Below are positions 53,522 through 62,012 of a stretch of DNA of 64,000 nucleotides, piece by piece. The position numbers and the translations under genes were made by a program. Origin of the DNA: JBLUOA01 sp048060095 (lineage in GTDB: Bacteria; Pseudomonadota; Alphaproteobacteria; Rhodobacterales; Rhodobacteraceae); assembly GCF_048060095.1 (NCBI RefSeq), contig NZ_JBLUOA010000001.1, positions 620,001 through 684,000 on the forward strand, read 5' to 3'. Position 1 is the stretch's first letter, and the number at the start of each line of letters is the position of its first letter. The notes under the pieces are model-generated. The model had not been told where the DNA came from. It saw only the letters and a program-made list of their open reading frames with translations, and did no database searches.

Positions 53522-55041
53522 TGGTTGATGGTGATCGCCTGATTTGAAACAACGGTTTCCCAATCCCCGATGCTTCCATCAGGCCAGATGATCCGTAGAT
53601 CAACGGCTCCTGCATCGCCCACCCCGAAATGTTCAGGCACCGCTGTCCCGCCCGCATGGCCTCCGCCAACCGTGACCTCGCGTGCGATGATGCGGTCGTC
53701 GGTCCGCAGCTCGATCCACGCGCCGACCGCATTTCTGTTGGGCGCGGGTTGCGACAGCGCGACGGACAGCCAATGCCCGGCGCCGTCGGTCATGTTCTGA
53801 TACACCTCCAATGGGGCGCGGCGGTTCACGACAGCAAGGTCCAGCAACCCATCGGCGTTGAGATCAACCAACGCCGCGCCGCGGCCACGGTGCATACTGG
53901 CCAGCCCCGCAAGGCCGCCCGCTTCGGAGAACGTGCCATCGGCGTTTTGCACCAGCAAGCTGTTCGGGTCTTTCATTGCAAGACCGGGCATTTGTTCGAC
54001 ATTCCCCTTCGCTATGAAGATATCGTCGCGCCCGTCGTTCTGCACGTCCCCAAACGCGACATGCCACCCGGTCGAGGGCCGCCCGTCGCCCCCGGTATAG
54101 GGGCGATGCGCCGTGGTGCCGCGATCATAGGTGGCAACGCGGTAGCGCGGCCCGTCGTCACCGTCGAGCATCTGAAGGTGCTGATCGCCCATCGAGGTCA
54201 GATAAACCTCTGGCAGGCCATCGCCGCTGATGTCGCGACTGGCGATGCCCATGCCCCAAAGGCGGTAGGACTGCCAGCCGTCGTTTTCGTCGTAAAGGCG
54301 CGGGGTTTGCTCCATGGCCCACATTTGTTCTTGTCCGCCGCTGACGTAGTAGTGCCGATCATTCGACACACGCAGGTCGGCGCGGCCTTGGCGACCCCAA
54401 TCGCTGAACAGCATGGACAAGGTGCAAAAACCGGGTTTCAGGGTGATCGGGGCAGGGTAGTTGGCCCCGTTGGGGCGAAACAGCAGGCTATCGTCGCAGG
54501 CTTCGAACGGGCCATCGGGGTTTGCGCGATCCACATAGTTCCCGAAGGCGAGGGTGGGCAGGGTCTGGCCCGCCTCCCACGTCGCGGAAAAGGCGGTTGT
54601 CCAGTCGTCATCCGTCGGTAGGGCAAGGTTTGGGAAGGGGGCGAAGGAACAGTCGGTGCCGCCCTTCATCAGCAGGTTCGGCCCAACCCTTAGGATGGCG
54701 AGGTCGAGCAGGCCGTCGTTGTCGATATCAAGGGGGTAGGCGCCGATGACTCCGGTCAGGACGAGTGCATCGGGTGTGTTTGCGGCAAATGCGACTGTTC
54801 CGCCCGTTTCGGATTGATTGCGCAACAAAACGGCAGGGATTTCACCCCCCGCCGCGAATAGTTCCGGCAAGGAGTCCCCGTCGCAGTCGAATGCGGCAAT
54901 ACCACCGCCGACGAAATACTCCCACCCGCCGGAATAGATGTGTTCGGGGACAGCTACGGGATCAAACCTGGGCTCTGCAAAGGCCACCCCGCCAAGAGTC
55001 ATGACGCAGCCGAGCCACGCCGCTAATCGGCTAGGCCGCAT
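53518..55041 (-). CDS. FG-GAP/VCBS-repeat protein with ASPIC/UnbV domain (CRTAC1-like)
   Basis: 507 residues from ATG 55041, overlapping the xylR end by 11 bases. Signal peptide (SRLAAWLGCVMTLGGVAFAEP), then beta-propeller FG-GAP repeats with Ca-binding DxDxDG-like turns (FDCDGDSLPELF, LDIDNDGLLDLAIL, RDISGDGLPEVYL, GDVQNDGRDDIFI, VDLNADGLLDLAVV) and a C-terminal ASPIC/UnbV domain (VTVGGGHAGGTAVPEHFGVG, then LRIIWPDGS). Secreted, probably adhesive or matrix-binding. In other bacteria ASPIC and MauG-type genes often co-occur, as here. It may be cotranscribed with xylR. Confidence 0.88.
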   Translation of the reverse strand: MRPSRLAAWLGCVMTLGGVAFAEPRFDPVAVPEHIYSGGWEYFVGGGIAAFDCDGDSLPELFAAGGEIPAVLLRNQSETGGTVAFAANTPDALVLTGVIGAYPLDIDNDGLLDLAILRVGPNLLMKGGTDCSFAPFPNLALPTDDDWTTAFSATWEAGQTLPTLAFGNYVDRANPDGPFEACDDSLLFRPNGANYPAPITLKPGFCTLSMLFSDWGRQGRADLRVSNDRHYYVSGGQEQMWAMEQTPRLYDENDGWQSYRLWGMGIASRDISGDGLPEVYLTSMGDQHLQMLDGDDGPRYRVATYDRGTTAHRPYTGGDGRPSTGWHVAFGDVQNDGRDDIFIAKGNVEQMPGLAMKDPNSLLVQNADGTFSEAGGLAGLASMHRGRGAALVDLNADGLLDLAVVNRRAPLEVYQNMTDGAGHWLSVALSQPAPNRNAVGAWIELRTDDRIIAREVTVGGGHAGGTAVPEHFGVGDAGAVDLRIIWPDGSIGDWETVVSNQAITINH

Positions 55042-56236
55042 TCTCACCCATCCCGCGCAGGGCTGCCGTCGCGACGCCGTCAAGCGCATAGGCCGCCGCG
55101 CCCTTGGCCCACATCAGATCGCCCCATTTGTGGATCACGATCTCTGGCGGGGGCATGTCGATCTGCACGATGGAGCGTCGGATGCTGTCGATTACCTCCT
55201 CGGCATATAGATGGTCAGACTGCATCCGCTCGCCCGATAGAATGATAAGCTGTGGGTCGAAGATGTTGACCAGATTGGCGAGGCCCATTGCGAACATCCG
55301 TCCCGCACGGGCGACGATACTTTGGGCGAGCGTGTCGCCATCGCGGGCGGCCTGAAGAACGGATTGAACCTGCTGGTCCGGCCCTTCGTCCGGGTTAAGC
55401 CCGCCACCGACTGCAGCCTCTCGCAACAACGCGTAGTCGGCGACGTAGGCTTCCAGACAACCCCGCTGCCCGCAGCGACACAGAGCGCCGTCAAGCTGGA
55501 CCTTGGTGTGCCCCAGTTCCGCCCCGCACCCGCGTGTGCCGCGATAGATTTCACCCCCGACGACGATACCAAGGCCAACGCCGCTTTCGATGGTGACGAC
55601 AAGGAAATTGGCCACGTCCTGGCCGCGTCCGAAGTATTGCTCGGCCATCGCGACAAGGTTTGCGTCGTTATCGATAAACACCGGCACGCCGAGCTTTTGC
55701 GCGAGGACATCTCGCAGGTCGATGTTGCGGTCCGTTAGGGACGGGGACCAGTGAACAAACCCACGGATCGCGTCGATGAAGCCAGCAATTCCTATCCCGA
55801 CGCCGGACAGGTCTGACATCGTCAGCCCAATGGTCGCGGTCGCATCGGTCAGCGCTTGTCGCACAACCGCAGCGAAGTCGCCGGCGCTTAGCTTGACCCG
55901 CTCCAGTTTGGTGTCGGATTCGGCGACAAGCGCACCTTCAAAATCCATCAGCGCGACCGAGATTGAGCGGTTCGCGATTTTCAGCCCCGCAACCAGATGC
56001 GCCGCGCCGCGCAGCTTTAGATCGACGCGGGGGCGACCCCGGCGGCTGTCCTTGTTGGAGTTCTCCGGTGTGACTTCTTCGATCAGCCCGTCGCGCAGCA
56101 TTTCCGCTGTGATCGCCGTAACGGTCGCCTGACTGATATTCGTCTGCTTGGCCAGATCGATACGCGCGATCCGACCCTGCCTGCGGATGGTCGACAAGAT
56201 CAGGTGGCGTCCCTGTGTCCTCTGATCGCTTAACAT
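55031..56236 (-). CDS. xylR: ROK-family transcriptional repressor, xylose regulator
   Basis: 401 residues. N-terminal winged helix (IARIDLAKQTNISQATVTAITAEML) followed by a ROK sugar-kinase-like domain with the zinc motif GHTKVQLDGALCRCGQRGCLEAYV and the sugar region GIGIAGFIDAIRG. The catalytic kinase function is not expected in regulators of this type. It is divergent from xylFHG and lies between both xylose operons, and xylose-box palindromes flank all three transcription starts. Ligand is inferred as xylose. Confidence 0.9.
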   Translation of the reverse strand: MLSDQRTQGRHLILSTIRRQGRIARIDLAKQTNISQATVTAITAEMLRDGLIEEVTPENSNKDSRRGRPRVDLKLRGAAHLVAGLKIANRSISVALMDFEGALVAESDTKLERVKLSAGDFAAVVRQALTDATATIGLTMSDLSGVGIGIAGFIDAIRGFVHWSPSLTDRNIDLRDVLAQKLGVPVFIDNDANLVAMAEQYFGRGQDVANFLVVTIESGVGLGIVVGGEIYRGTRGCGAELGHTKVQLDGALCRCGQRGCLEAYVADYALLREAAVGGGLNPDEGPDQQVQSVLQAARDGDTLAQSIVARAGRMFAMGLANLVNIFDPQLIILSGERMQSDHLYAEEVIDSIRRSIVQIDMPPPEIVIHKWGDLMWAKGAAAYALDGVATAALRGMGENAA

Positions 56237-56264
56237 GAAATTCTCCCTAAGCTGGACGCTAACA

Positions 56265-56285
56265 TTAATTCGCGACTCAAATCAA
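56265..56285. promoter_or_regulatory. Candidate XylR operator upstream of xylR
   Basis: TTAATTCG, central CGA, CTCAAATCAA: the arms agree at about 7 of 10 positions and resemble the stronger sites at xylBA and xylF. It lies about 30 bp before the xylR start, fitting autorepression. Confidence 0.5.
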
Positions 56286-56342
56286 ACCTAGAATTTGGAC
56301 AAGTTATGGCGAGTAGGGTCAGGCAGCCAAGCCTTCGCATTA

Positions 56343-56366
56343 TTTAATTTGACTTCCGAATTTAAA
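56343..56366. promoter_or_regulatory. Candidate XylR operator upstream of xylF
   Basis: TTTAATTTGA at 56343-56352 faces CCGAATTTAAA at 56356-56366; the left arm is identical to that of the xylBA site. It lies about 75 bp before the xylF start. Confidence 0.65.
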
Positions 56367-56440
56367 GGCGTATGGTCGAAGATGTTCATTGATTCCGGGG
56401 CGAACCCGGACGATGTGCCTGTGACCCATGGGAGGAAAAC

Positions 56441-57469
56441 ATGAGAAAATTTGTAGTAGCAGCTACGGCTGTGCTGGGTATGGCTGTTTCGACGGCGGCG
56501 ATGGCCCAAGATCTGACGGTCGGCGTAAGCTGGTCGAACTTTCAGGAAGAACGTTGGAAAACCGACGAAGCGGCAATCAAAGCGGCGCTGGACGAAGCCG
56601 GAGCGGCTTATGTCTCTGCAGACGCGCAATCGTCTTCGTCAAAGCAGCTTTCGGACATTGAATCGCTGATTGCGCAGGGCGTCGACGCCCTGATCATTCT
56701 CGCGCAGGATTCCGAGGCGATTGGCCCCGCAGTTCAAGCGGCAGCGGATGAGGGTATTCCGGTCGTCGGCTATGACCGTCTGATCGAAGACCCCCGCGCA
56801 TTTTATCTGACCTTCGACAATATCGAAGTCGGTCGGATGCAGGCCCGCGCCGTGCTTGAGGCGCAGCCCTCCGGCAACTACGTGATGATCAAAGGTTCAC
56901 CCACTGATCCTAACGCCGATTTCCTTCGCGAAGGCCAGCAGGAAGTGCTGCAAGCCGCGATTGATGCAGGCGACATCACTATTGTTGCTGAGGCATACAC
57001 CGACCAGTGGCTTCCGGCCAATGCGCAGCGGAACATGGAACAAATCCTGACCGCGCAGGACAACAATGTTGATGCTGTTGTAGCGTCGAATGACGGCACG
57101 GCTGGAGGTGTTGTTGCCGCTCTGACCGCGCAGGGCATGGAAGGTATTCCAGTGTCCGGTCAGGATGGCGACCACGCTGCGCTGAACCGCGTCGCAAGCG
57201 GCACGCAGACCGTCAGTGTCTGGAAGGATGCCCGCGATTTGGGTCGTGCAGCTGGCGAAATCGCTGTCGCCCTCGCCGGTGGCACCGCGATGAGCGATAT
57301 TGAGGGTGCGTCTGAATGGACCTCGCCCGGTGGTACAACGCTGTCGGCAAAGTTCCTCGCCCCGCAGCCAATCACGCAAGACAACCTGTCGACCGTTGTT
57401 GACGCCGGCTGGATTGAGCAAGACGCGCTTTGCCAAGGTGTTTCCGGTGGCCCGGCGCCTTGTAACTAA
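56441..57469 (+). CDS. xylF: Xylose ABC transporter, substrate-binding protein
   Basis: 342 residues with GGGAGG before ATG 56441. Signal peptide ending TAAMAQ, then a periplasmic-binding-protein type 1 fold: VGVSWSNFQEERWKTDEAAIK, IAQGVDALIILAQDSEAIGPAV, NAQRNMEQILTAQDNNVDAVVASNDGTAGGVVAAL (in pieces) and GTQTVSVWKDARDLG. This matches XylF, which binds D-xylose in the periplasm. A stable hairpin sits after the stop, before the permease. Confidence 0.94.
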   Translation: MRKFVVAATAVLGMAVSTAAMAQDLTVGVSWSNFQEERWKTDEAAIKAALDEAGAAYVSADAQSSSSKQLSDIESLIAQGVDALIILAQDSEAIGPAVQAAADEGIPVVGYDRLIEDPRAFYLTFDNIEVGRMQARAVLEAQPSGNYVMIKGSPTDPNADFLREGQQEVLQAAIDAGDITIVAEAYTDQWLPANAQRNMEQILTAQDNNVDAVVASNDGTAGGVVAALTAQGMEGIPVSGQDGDHAALNRVASGTQTVSVWKDARDLGRAAGEIAVALAGGTAMSDIEGASEWTSPGGTTLSAKFLAPQPITQDNLSTVVDAGWIEQDALCQGVSGGPAPCN

Positions 57470-57491
57470 GCCTAGGTAACAAATGACTGCG

Positions 57492-57516
57492 CCGCCCCGG
57501 AGCACGTCCGGGGCGG
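57492..57516 (+). terminator. Intercistronic hairpin between xylF and xylH
   Basis: CCGCCCCGGA (57492-57501) pairs perfectly with TCCGGGGCGG (57507-57516) around GCACG. No T tract follows, so it should stabilise the xylF message or attenuate weakly rather than end transcription fully. Confidence 0.7.
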
Positions 57517-57553
57517 ACGCCAAAAGGCCACTCCACAACGCTAGGATATCGGA

Positions 57554-58852
57554 ATGACCGACACAAACTCAGTGCCCGTCTCCGCCCAATCCCGCCGCAA
57601 CATCTTTCAGCTACTTGAACTGGACACGCGGCTTCTGGGCATGATCGGGGCGTTTATCGTTCTTTGCGTCGGGTTCGACCTGATAACCGAAGGGCGTTTC
57701 CTGACGCCGCGCAACATTTTCAACCTGACGATCCAGACGGTTAGCGTGGCGATCATGGCAACGGGCATGGTCTTTGTGATCGTCACCCGCCATATCGACC
57801 TGAGCGTCGGATCGCTGCTGGCCACCTGTTCCGCCGTCATGGCAATGACCCAGACGCAAATCTTGCCTGACATGCTGGGCCTTGGCCTGAACCACCCGGC
57901 GACATGGGCCATTACGATCCTTGTCGGCCTCATTACCGGCACGGTGATCGGGGCGTTCCACGGCTGGCTGGTCGGATATCTGATGATCCCCGCGTTTATA
58001 GTGACGTTGGGCGGCTTGCTCGTCTGGCGTAACGTTGCCTGGTATATGACGAGCGGCCAGACGATCGGCCCGCTTGACGGAACCTTCATGAAATTCGGCG
58101 GCATCAACGGCACCCTCGGAACAGGGATGAGCTGGATCATCGGCATCGTCGCCGTGGTTCTTGCTGTCGCCGGGATATTCAACGCCCGCCGCAACAAGGC
58201 GCGGCACGGCTTTCCGGTCAAACCGATGTGGGCCGAGGGCTTGCTCGCCGGGATCGCTGCCGTGCTGATCCTAGGGTTCATCTGGACGCTGAACAGCTAC
58301 AACGTGCCCGCCGCCCGCCTGCGCCGCATGTTCGAAGCGAACGGAGAGGTCATGCCCGAAGGGTTCACCCAAGGCTACGGACTGCCGATTTCGGTTCTGA
58401 TCCTGATTGGCCTTGCGATTGCAATGACGATCCTTGCCCGCCGCACGCGGCTGGGGCGTTACATCTTCGCGACCGGCGGCAACCCCGACGCGGCAGAGCT
58501 TTCAGGCATCAACACCCGCCTTCTGACCGTCAAGGTGTTCGCCATGATGGGTGCACTGTGTGCGCTGTCGGCGGTGATCGCTTCGGCGCGGCTTGCGAAC
58601 CACACGAATGATATTGGCACGCTCGACGAACTGCGCGTCATCGCGGCTGCGGTCATCGGCGGCACAGCGCTGTCCGGCGGCCTTGGCACCATCCATGGTG
58701 CGATCCTTGGCGCGCTTATCATGCAATCGCTGCAATCCGGCATGGCGATGGTCGGTGTGGATGCGCCGTTCCAGAACATCGTGGTCGGCACGGTGCTGGT
58801 CGCTGCTGTCCTGATCGACATCATCTACCGCAGAAAAACGGGGGCGAAGTAA
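57554..58852 (+). CDS. xylH: Xylose ABC transporter permease
   Basis: 432 residues, about ten to twelve helices. BPD_transp_2 family: VIVTRHIDLSVGSLLATCSA near the N-terminus, AFHGWLVGYLMIPAFIVTLGGLLVWRN (in pieces), and the C-terminal NPDAAELSGINTRLLTVKVFAMMGAL / GGTALSGGLGTIHGAILGALIMQ. It forms the membrane channel with XylG. One base overlaps the next gene (stop/start TAATG). Confidence 0.94.
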   Translation: MTDTNSVPVSAQSRRNIFQLLELDTRLLGMIGAFIVLCVGFDLITEGRFLTPRNIFNLTIQTVSVAIMATGMVFVIVTRHIDLSVGSLLATCSAVMAMTQTQILPDMLGLGLNHPATWAITILVGLITGTVIGAFHGWLVGYLMIPAFIVTLGGLLVWRNVAWYMTSGQTIGPLDGTFMKFGGINGTLGTGMSWIIGIVAVVLAVAGIFNARRNKARHGFPVKPMWAEGLLAGIAAVLILGFIWTLNSYNVPAARLRRMFEANGEVMPEGFTQGYGLPISVLILIGLAIAMTILARRTRLGRYIFATGGNPDAAELSGINTRLLTVKVFAMMGALCALSAVIASARLANHTNDIGTLDELRVIAAAVIGGTALSGGLGTIHGAILGALIMQSLQSGMAMVGVDAPFQNIVVGTVLVAAVLIDIIYRRKTGAK

Positions 58853-59601
58853 TGTCCACACCTCTCGTAGAAATGCGCGATATGTGCATCGCCTTTGGCG
58901 GTGTCCACGCGGTCGATCATGTCTCTGTCGATCTGCATCCGGGCGAAGTTGTCGGGCTGCTGGGCCATAACGGAGCCGGCAAATCGACTCTCATCAAGAT
59001 GCTGTCCGGTGCCTATCAGGCCGATAGCGGAGAGATTTATATCGAAGGCCAGAAGGCTGACATCCGCAACCCCCGCGACGCCCGGCGCTATAACATCGAA
59101 ACGATCTACCAGACGCTCGCGCTGGCGGATAACCTCGATGCCGCGTCGAACCTGTTTCTGGGGCGGGAGCTTGTGACAGCGACCGGCCTTGTCGATGACT
59201 CTGCTATGGAAGCTGAAACGCGCAAGATCATGGGGCGGTTGAACCCGAACTTTAAAAAGTTCTCCGACCCGGTCAGCGCCTTGTCAGGCGGGCAGCGTCA
59301 GTCGGTCGCCATTGCGCGGGCCGTCTACTTCAACGCGCGCATCCTGATTATGGACGAACCGACAGCGGCCCTTGGCCCGCATGAGACGCAGATGGTGGCG
59401 GAACTGATCGAACAGCTAAAGGCCGAAGGCATCGGTATCTTCCTGATCGACCATGACGTGCATCAGGTGATGAATCTGTGCGACCGGGCAAGCGTCATGA
59501 AGAACGGTCAGCTTGTCGGAACGGTCAATATCGACGACGTCACGGATGACGATCTGCTCAGCATGATCATCCTTGGGAAGAACCCCAGCGAAGCGGCCTA
59601 G
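58852..59601 (+). CDS. xylG: Xylose ABC transporter ATP-binding protein, single-domain form
   Basis: 249 residues. Walker A GHNGAGKSTLIKML, Q-loop-like ETIYQTLALADNLD, signature ALSGGQRQSVAIARAV, Walker B ILIMDEPTAALGP and switch LIDHDVHQVM. Enteric XylG has two ABC domains (about 510 residues); here only one is present and the frame ends naturally, so the ATPase probably works as a homodimer, as in many alphaproteobacterial sugar importers. It is the last gene of xylFHG. Confidence 0.93.
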   Translation: MSTPLVEMRDMCIAFGGVHAVDHVSVDLHPGEVVGLLGHNGAGKSTLIKMLSGAYQADSGEIYIEGQKADIRNPRDARRYNIETIYQTLALADNLDAASNLFLGRELVTATGLVDDSAMEAETRKIMGRLNPNFKKFSDPVSALSGGQRQSVAIARAVYFNARILIMDEPTAALGPHETQMVAELIEQLKAEGIGIFLIDHDVHQVMNLCDRASVMKNGQLVGTVNIDDVTDDDLLSMIILGKNPSEAA

Positions 59602-59623
59602 TCGGACCGGATCACCCACAAAG

Positions 59624-59652
59624 AAAAACCCCCGCCACGATGGGCGGGGGAG
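59624..59652 (-). terminator. Intrinsic terminator, stronger on the minus strand
   Basis: CCCCCGCC (59629-59636) pairs with GGCGGGGG (59643-59650). On the minus strand the hairpin is followed by TTTTTCTTTG, a real T tract, so it ends the tau operon; on the plus strand it follows xylG by about 25 bases with no T run and would act only as a hairpin. Confidence 0.7.
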
Positions 59653-59877
59653 TTATATACCCGCGGGATGGACGGGTTAAAGCAGACAGTCGGAGTCACC
59701 CGTGAGTGAGCCGAGGGGACAGGGAGGAGGGTGACTCATCCGTCGCTTCTGATTCCCAACGTGCCCGGCGTAATTCGGTTCCAAAGTTTTTTCGATTTTT
59801 GTGAATTTTCTTTGTGGAAACACGTAAGTTTTTGATTTCCCGACCAGAATTGGGTCGGGAAACCTCTTATACTGACC

Positions 59878-61143
59878 TCAGCTGCGGCCTTTCCAGGGCA
59901 CGAGGTAGTCTTCCGCTTTCCGCATCAGGATGTCGATGCCGTAGCCGATAATGCCAATCAGGATGATCCCCATAATGACGATATCGGTAAGCTGGAACTT
60001 CGACGCGGCGATGATCATCATGCCCGCACCCTTTTGCGCGGCGACAAGTTCGGCCGCAACAACTGTGCCCCAACAAACCCCCATCGCAACCCGCGCGCCG
60101 GTAAAGATTTCCGGCAGGGAGTTCGGCAGGATGACGTGTCGCATGATCTGCCGCTTTGACGCGCCAAGCGAATAGGCCGCGTGGATCTTGGTTATGTTGA
60201 CACCAGACACCCCGGCCCGCGCCGCAATCGTCATGATCCAAAGCGCCGCGAGGAAGAGCAGGACGATTTTCCCGGTTTCCCAGATGCCGAACCAGATGAT
60301 GACCAGCGGGATCAGCGCAAGGGGTGGAACCGGGCGCATAAACTCGACGATTGGATCGAACCAGCCGCGAAACCAGCCCGACAGGCCCATCGCGTAACCC
60401 AGCGGGATACCGACAAGCGACCCCGCCACAAAGCCCGCGATGACGCGCATCAGCGACGACCCCAGGTGTTCGAGCAGCGTAAAGTTCTGGTAGCCAGAGC
60501 TGGAGATTTCGACCAGTCGCGACCAGACCGCTTCAGGAGCGGGAAGCCAGATAGGCTCCATCTGCCAGCCCTTGGATGGTTCAAAGTTGATCGTGCCCTT
60601 GCCGGTCAGGCTAACACGGCCGGAGTCGATCGCGACTTCACCACCGGGTTCAATCGGTGTGCCGTTGATCGCGGTAATGGCAAAGCCATCTTCGCCGCTG
60701 CCTTCATCGTTGCCCTTGGTTTGGATCAGCCCGCTGCGCCAAGCGTCAACAGTGGCCACATCGTTCAGCGCGAACCCATCGCCGGGATCAACCTCAGGTT
60801 CTTCCGCGCTGTCGTCGGATTTGCGCACAACGACCGTCACTGTCGCGTCATCGGCTTCGCCTGCCGCGTTGGTCGCAGTGTAGGTAAAAGTCGCGTCGCC
60901 GACATATGGACCCGGCGCATGGATCGGTGTGAGTTTGGAGCCGGTGAAGGCGCCCCAGATCATGAAAATCGCAACGACCGAGATCACAGAAGCGATGCGG
61001 TTCGGCCTGACTGCGCTTTCATCGCCAAAGGTCACTGTCTTCAGGCTGGTGAAATCGGACTTCGCCGTCATCATGTTGGTGATGGTGCGGACGATGAGGA
61101 ATGCGCCGACGAAAATCGCAACATATATTATCAGGATGCTCAT
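59878..61143 (-). CDS. tauC: Taurine-type ABC transporter permease with extracytoplasmic Ig-like insertion
   Basis: 421 residues against about 250-280 for a usual TauC/SsuC. Two N-terminal helices (about 1-20 and 47-65) flank a long periplasmic part (about 68-180): DATFTYTATNAAGEADDATVTVVV, then ITAINGTPIEPGGEVAIDSG and VSLTGKGTINFEPSKGW, which read like bacterial Ig/cadherin-like beta repeats. The usual permease core follows (PEAVWSRLVEI, the EAA loop AAYSLGASKRQIMRHVILPNSLPEIFTG, in pieces). Gene order tauA-tauB-tauC on the minus strand supports the family call. The insertion may bind substrate, the binding protein or the cell wall. Confidence 0.85.
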   Translation of the reverse strand: MSILIIYVAIFVGAFLIVRTITNMMTAKSDFTSLKTVTFGDESAVRPNRIASVISVVAIFMIWGAFTGSKLTPIHAPGPYVGDATFTYTATNAAGEADDATVTVVVRKSDDSAEEPEVDPGDGFALNDVATVDAWRSGLIQTKGNDEGSGEDGFAITAINGTPIEPGGEVAIDSGRVSLTGKGTINFEPSKGWQMEPIWLPAPEAVWSRLVEISSSGYQNFTLLEHLGSSLMRVIAGFVAGSLVGIPLGYAMGLSGWFRGWFDPIVEFMRPVPPLALIPLVIIWFGIWETGKIVLLFLAALWIMTIAARAGVSGVNITKIHAAYSLGASKRQIMRHVILPNSLPEIFTGARVAMGVCWGTVVAAELVAAQKGAGMMIIAASKFQLTDIVIMGIILIGIIGYGIDILMRKAEDYLVPWKGRS

Positions 61144-61946
61144 GCTGCGCCCTCCGTCCGGCCCATGATTTCTTCTTCCATCTCCCAGATCATCGACAGG
61201 ATTTCCTCGCGGGTTTCGGTGTAGCCATCCGCCTTTTTCACTTCGCGAAGGTCGGCATTTACCCCCATTTCAGCGTAGGGCAGGCGGTATTCCTTGTGAA
61301 TCCGTCCCGGTCGTGGCGCGAGGACAAGCAGTCGTTCGCCCAACAGAATCGCCTCTTCCACGGAGTGGGTGATGAGGATGATCGTCTTGCCGGTCTCCTT
61401 CCAGAGCTTGAGCACGAGACCCTGCATCTTTTCCCGCGTCAGCGCGTCGAGCGCGCCAAGCGGTTCGTCCATCAGGATCACGTCCGGATCGTTGGCAAGG
61501 CACCGCGCAAGCGCGACGCGCTGCTGCATCCCGCCGGACAATTCGTAAACCGCTTTTTCGTGGAATTCCTGAAGGCCGACGATTTCCAGAAGATGATCGA
61601 CCGTTTGGTTGCGCTCTGCCTTCGATTGGCCCTTCATACGCGGGCCGAATTCGACGTTTTCCTTGACGCTCATCCATTCGAACAATGCGCCTTGCTGAAA
61701 CACCATGCCGCGTTCAGCGTCGGGGCCGGTCACCTTGTGACCGTTGAGGACAATCTGCCCCTCGGTCGGGGCAAGAAAGCCTGCGATGATATTCAATAGC
61801 GTAGTTTTGCCACAGCCCGACGGACCAAGCACGGACATCAACTCCCCTGTATTGATGTCGAGCGATACGTCTTTCAGCGCCTGAATGGAGGTTCCATTCG
61901 GCAGATCGAACCGCATGGAGATATTATCTATTTGAAGGTCGGTCAC
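61140..61946 (-). CDS. tauB: Taurine-type ABC transporter ATP-binding protein
   Basis: 268 residues. Walker A GPSGCGKTTLLNIIAG, Q-loop VFQQGALFEWMSV, signature ELSGGMQQRVALARCLA, Walker B VILMDEPLGALDAL and switch ITHSVEEAI, the nitrate/sulfonate/taurine subfamily. A longer C-terminal tail than most carries LPYAEMGVNADLREVKKADGY and an acidic end. It overlaps the permease by ATGA. Confidence 0.92.
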   Translation of the reverse strand: MTDLQIDNISMRFDLPNGTSIQALKDVSLDINTGELMSVLGPSGCGKTTLLNIIAGFLAPTEGQIVLNGHKVTGPDAERGMVFQQGALFEWMSVKENVEFGPRMKGQSKAERNQTVDHLLEIVGLQEFHEKAVYELSGGMQQRVALARCLANDPDVILMDEPLGALDALTREKMQGLVLKLWKETGKTIILITHSVEEAILLGERLLVLAPRPGRIHKEYRLPYAEMGVNADLREVKKADGYTETREEILSMIWEMEEEIMGRTEGAA

Positions 61947-61975
61947 ACCACGTTCCCTTGCTATCCCTGAGCGAA

Positions 61976-62006
61976 AGAAAAAGGGCGGCGCGTTGTGCGC
62001 CGCCCT
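61976..62006 (-). terminator. Attenuator-like terminator between tauA and tauB
   Basis: AGGGCGGCGC (61982-61991) pairs perfectly with GCGCCGCCCT (61997-62006) around GTTGT. On the minus strand it is followed by TTTTTCTTT, so it is a full intrinsic terminator placed just after tauA. Partial read-through would give more binding protein than TauBC. Confidence 0.8.
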
Positions 62007-62012
62007 AAGCGT

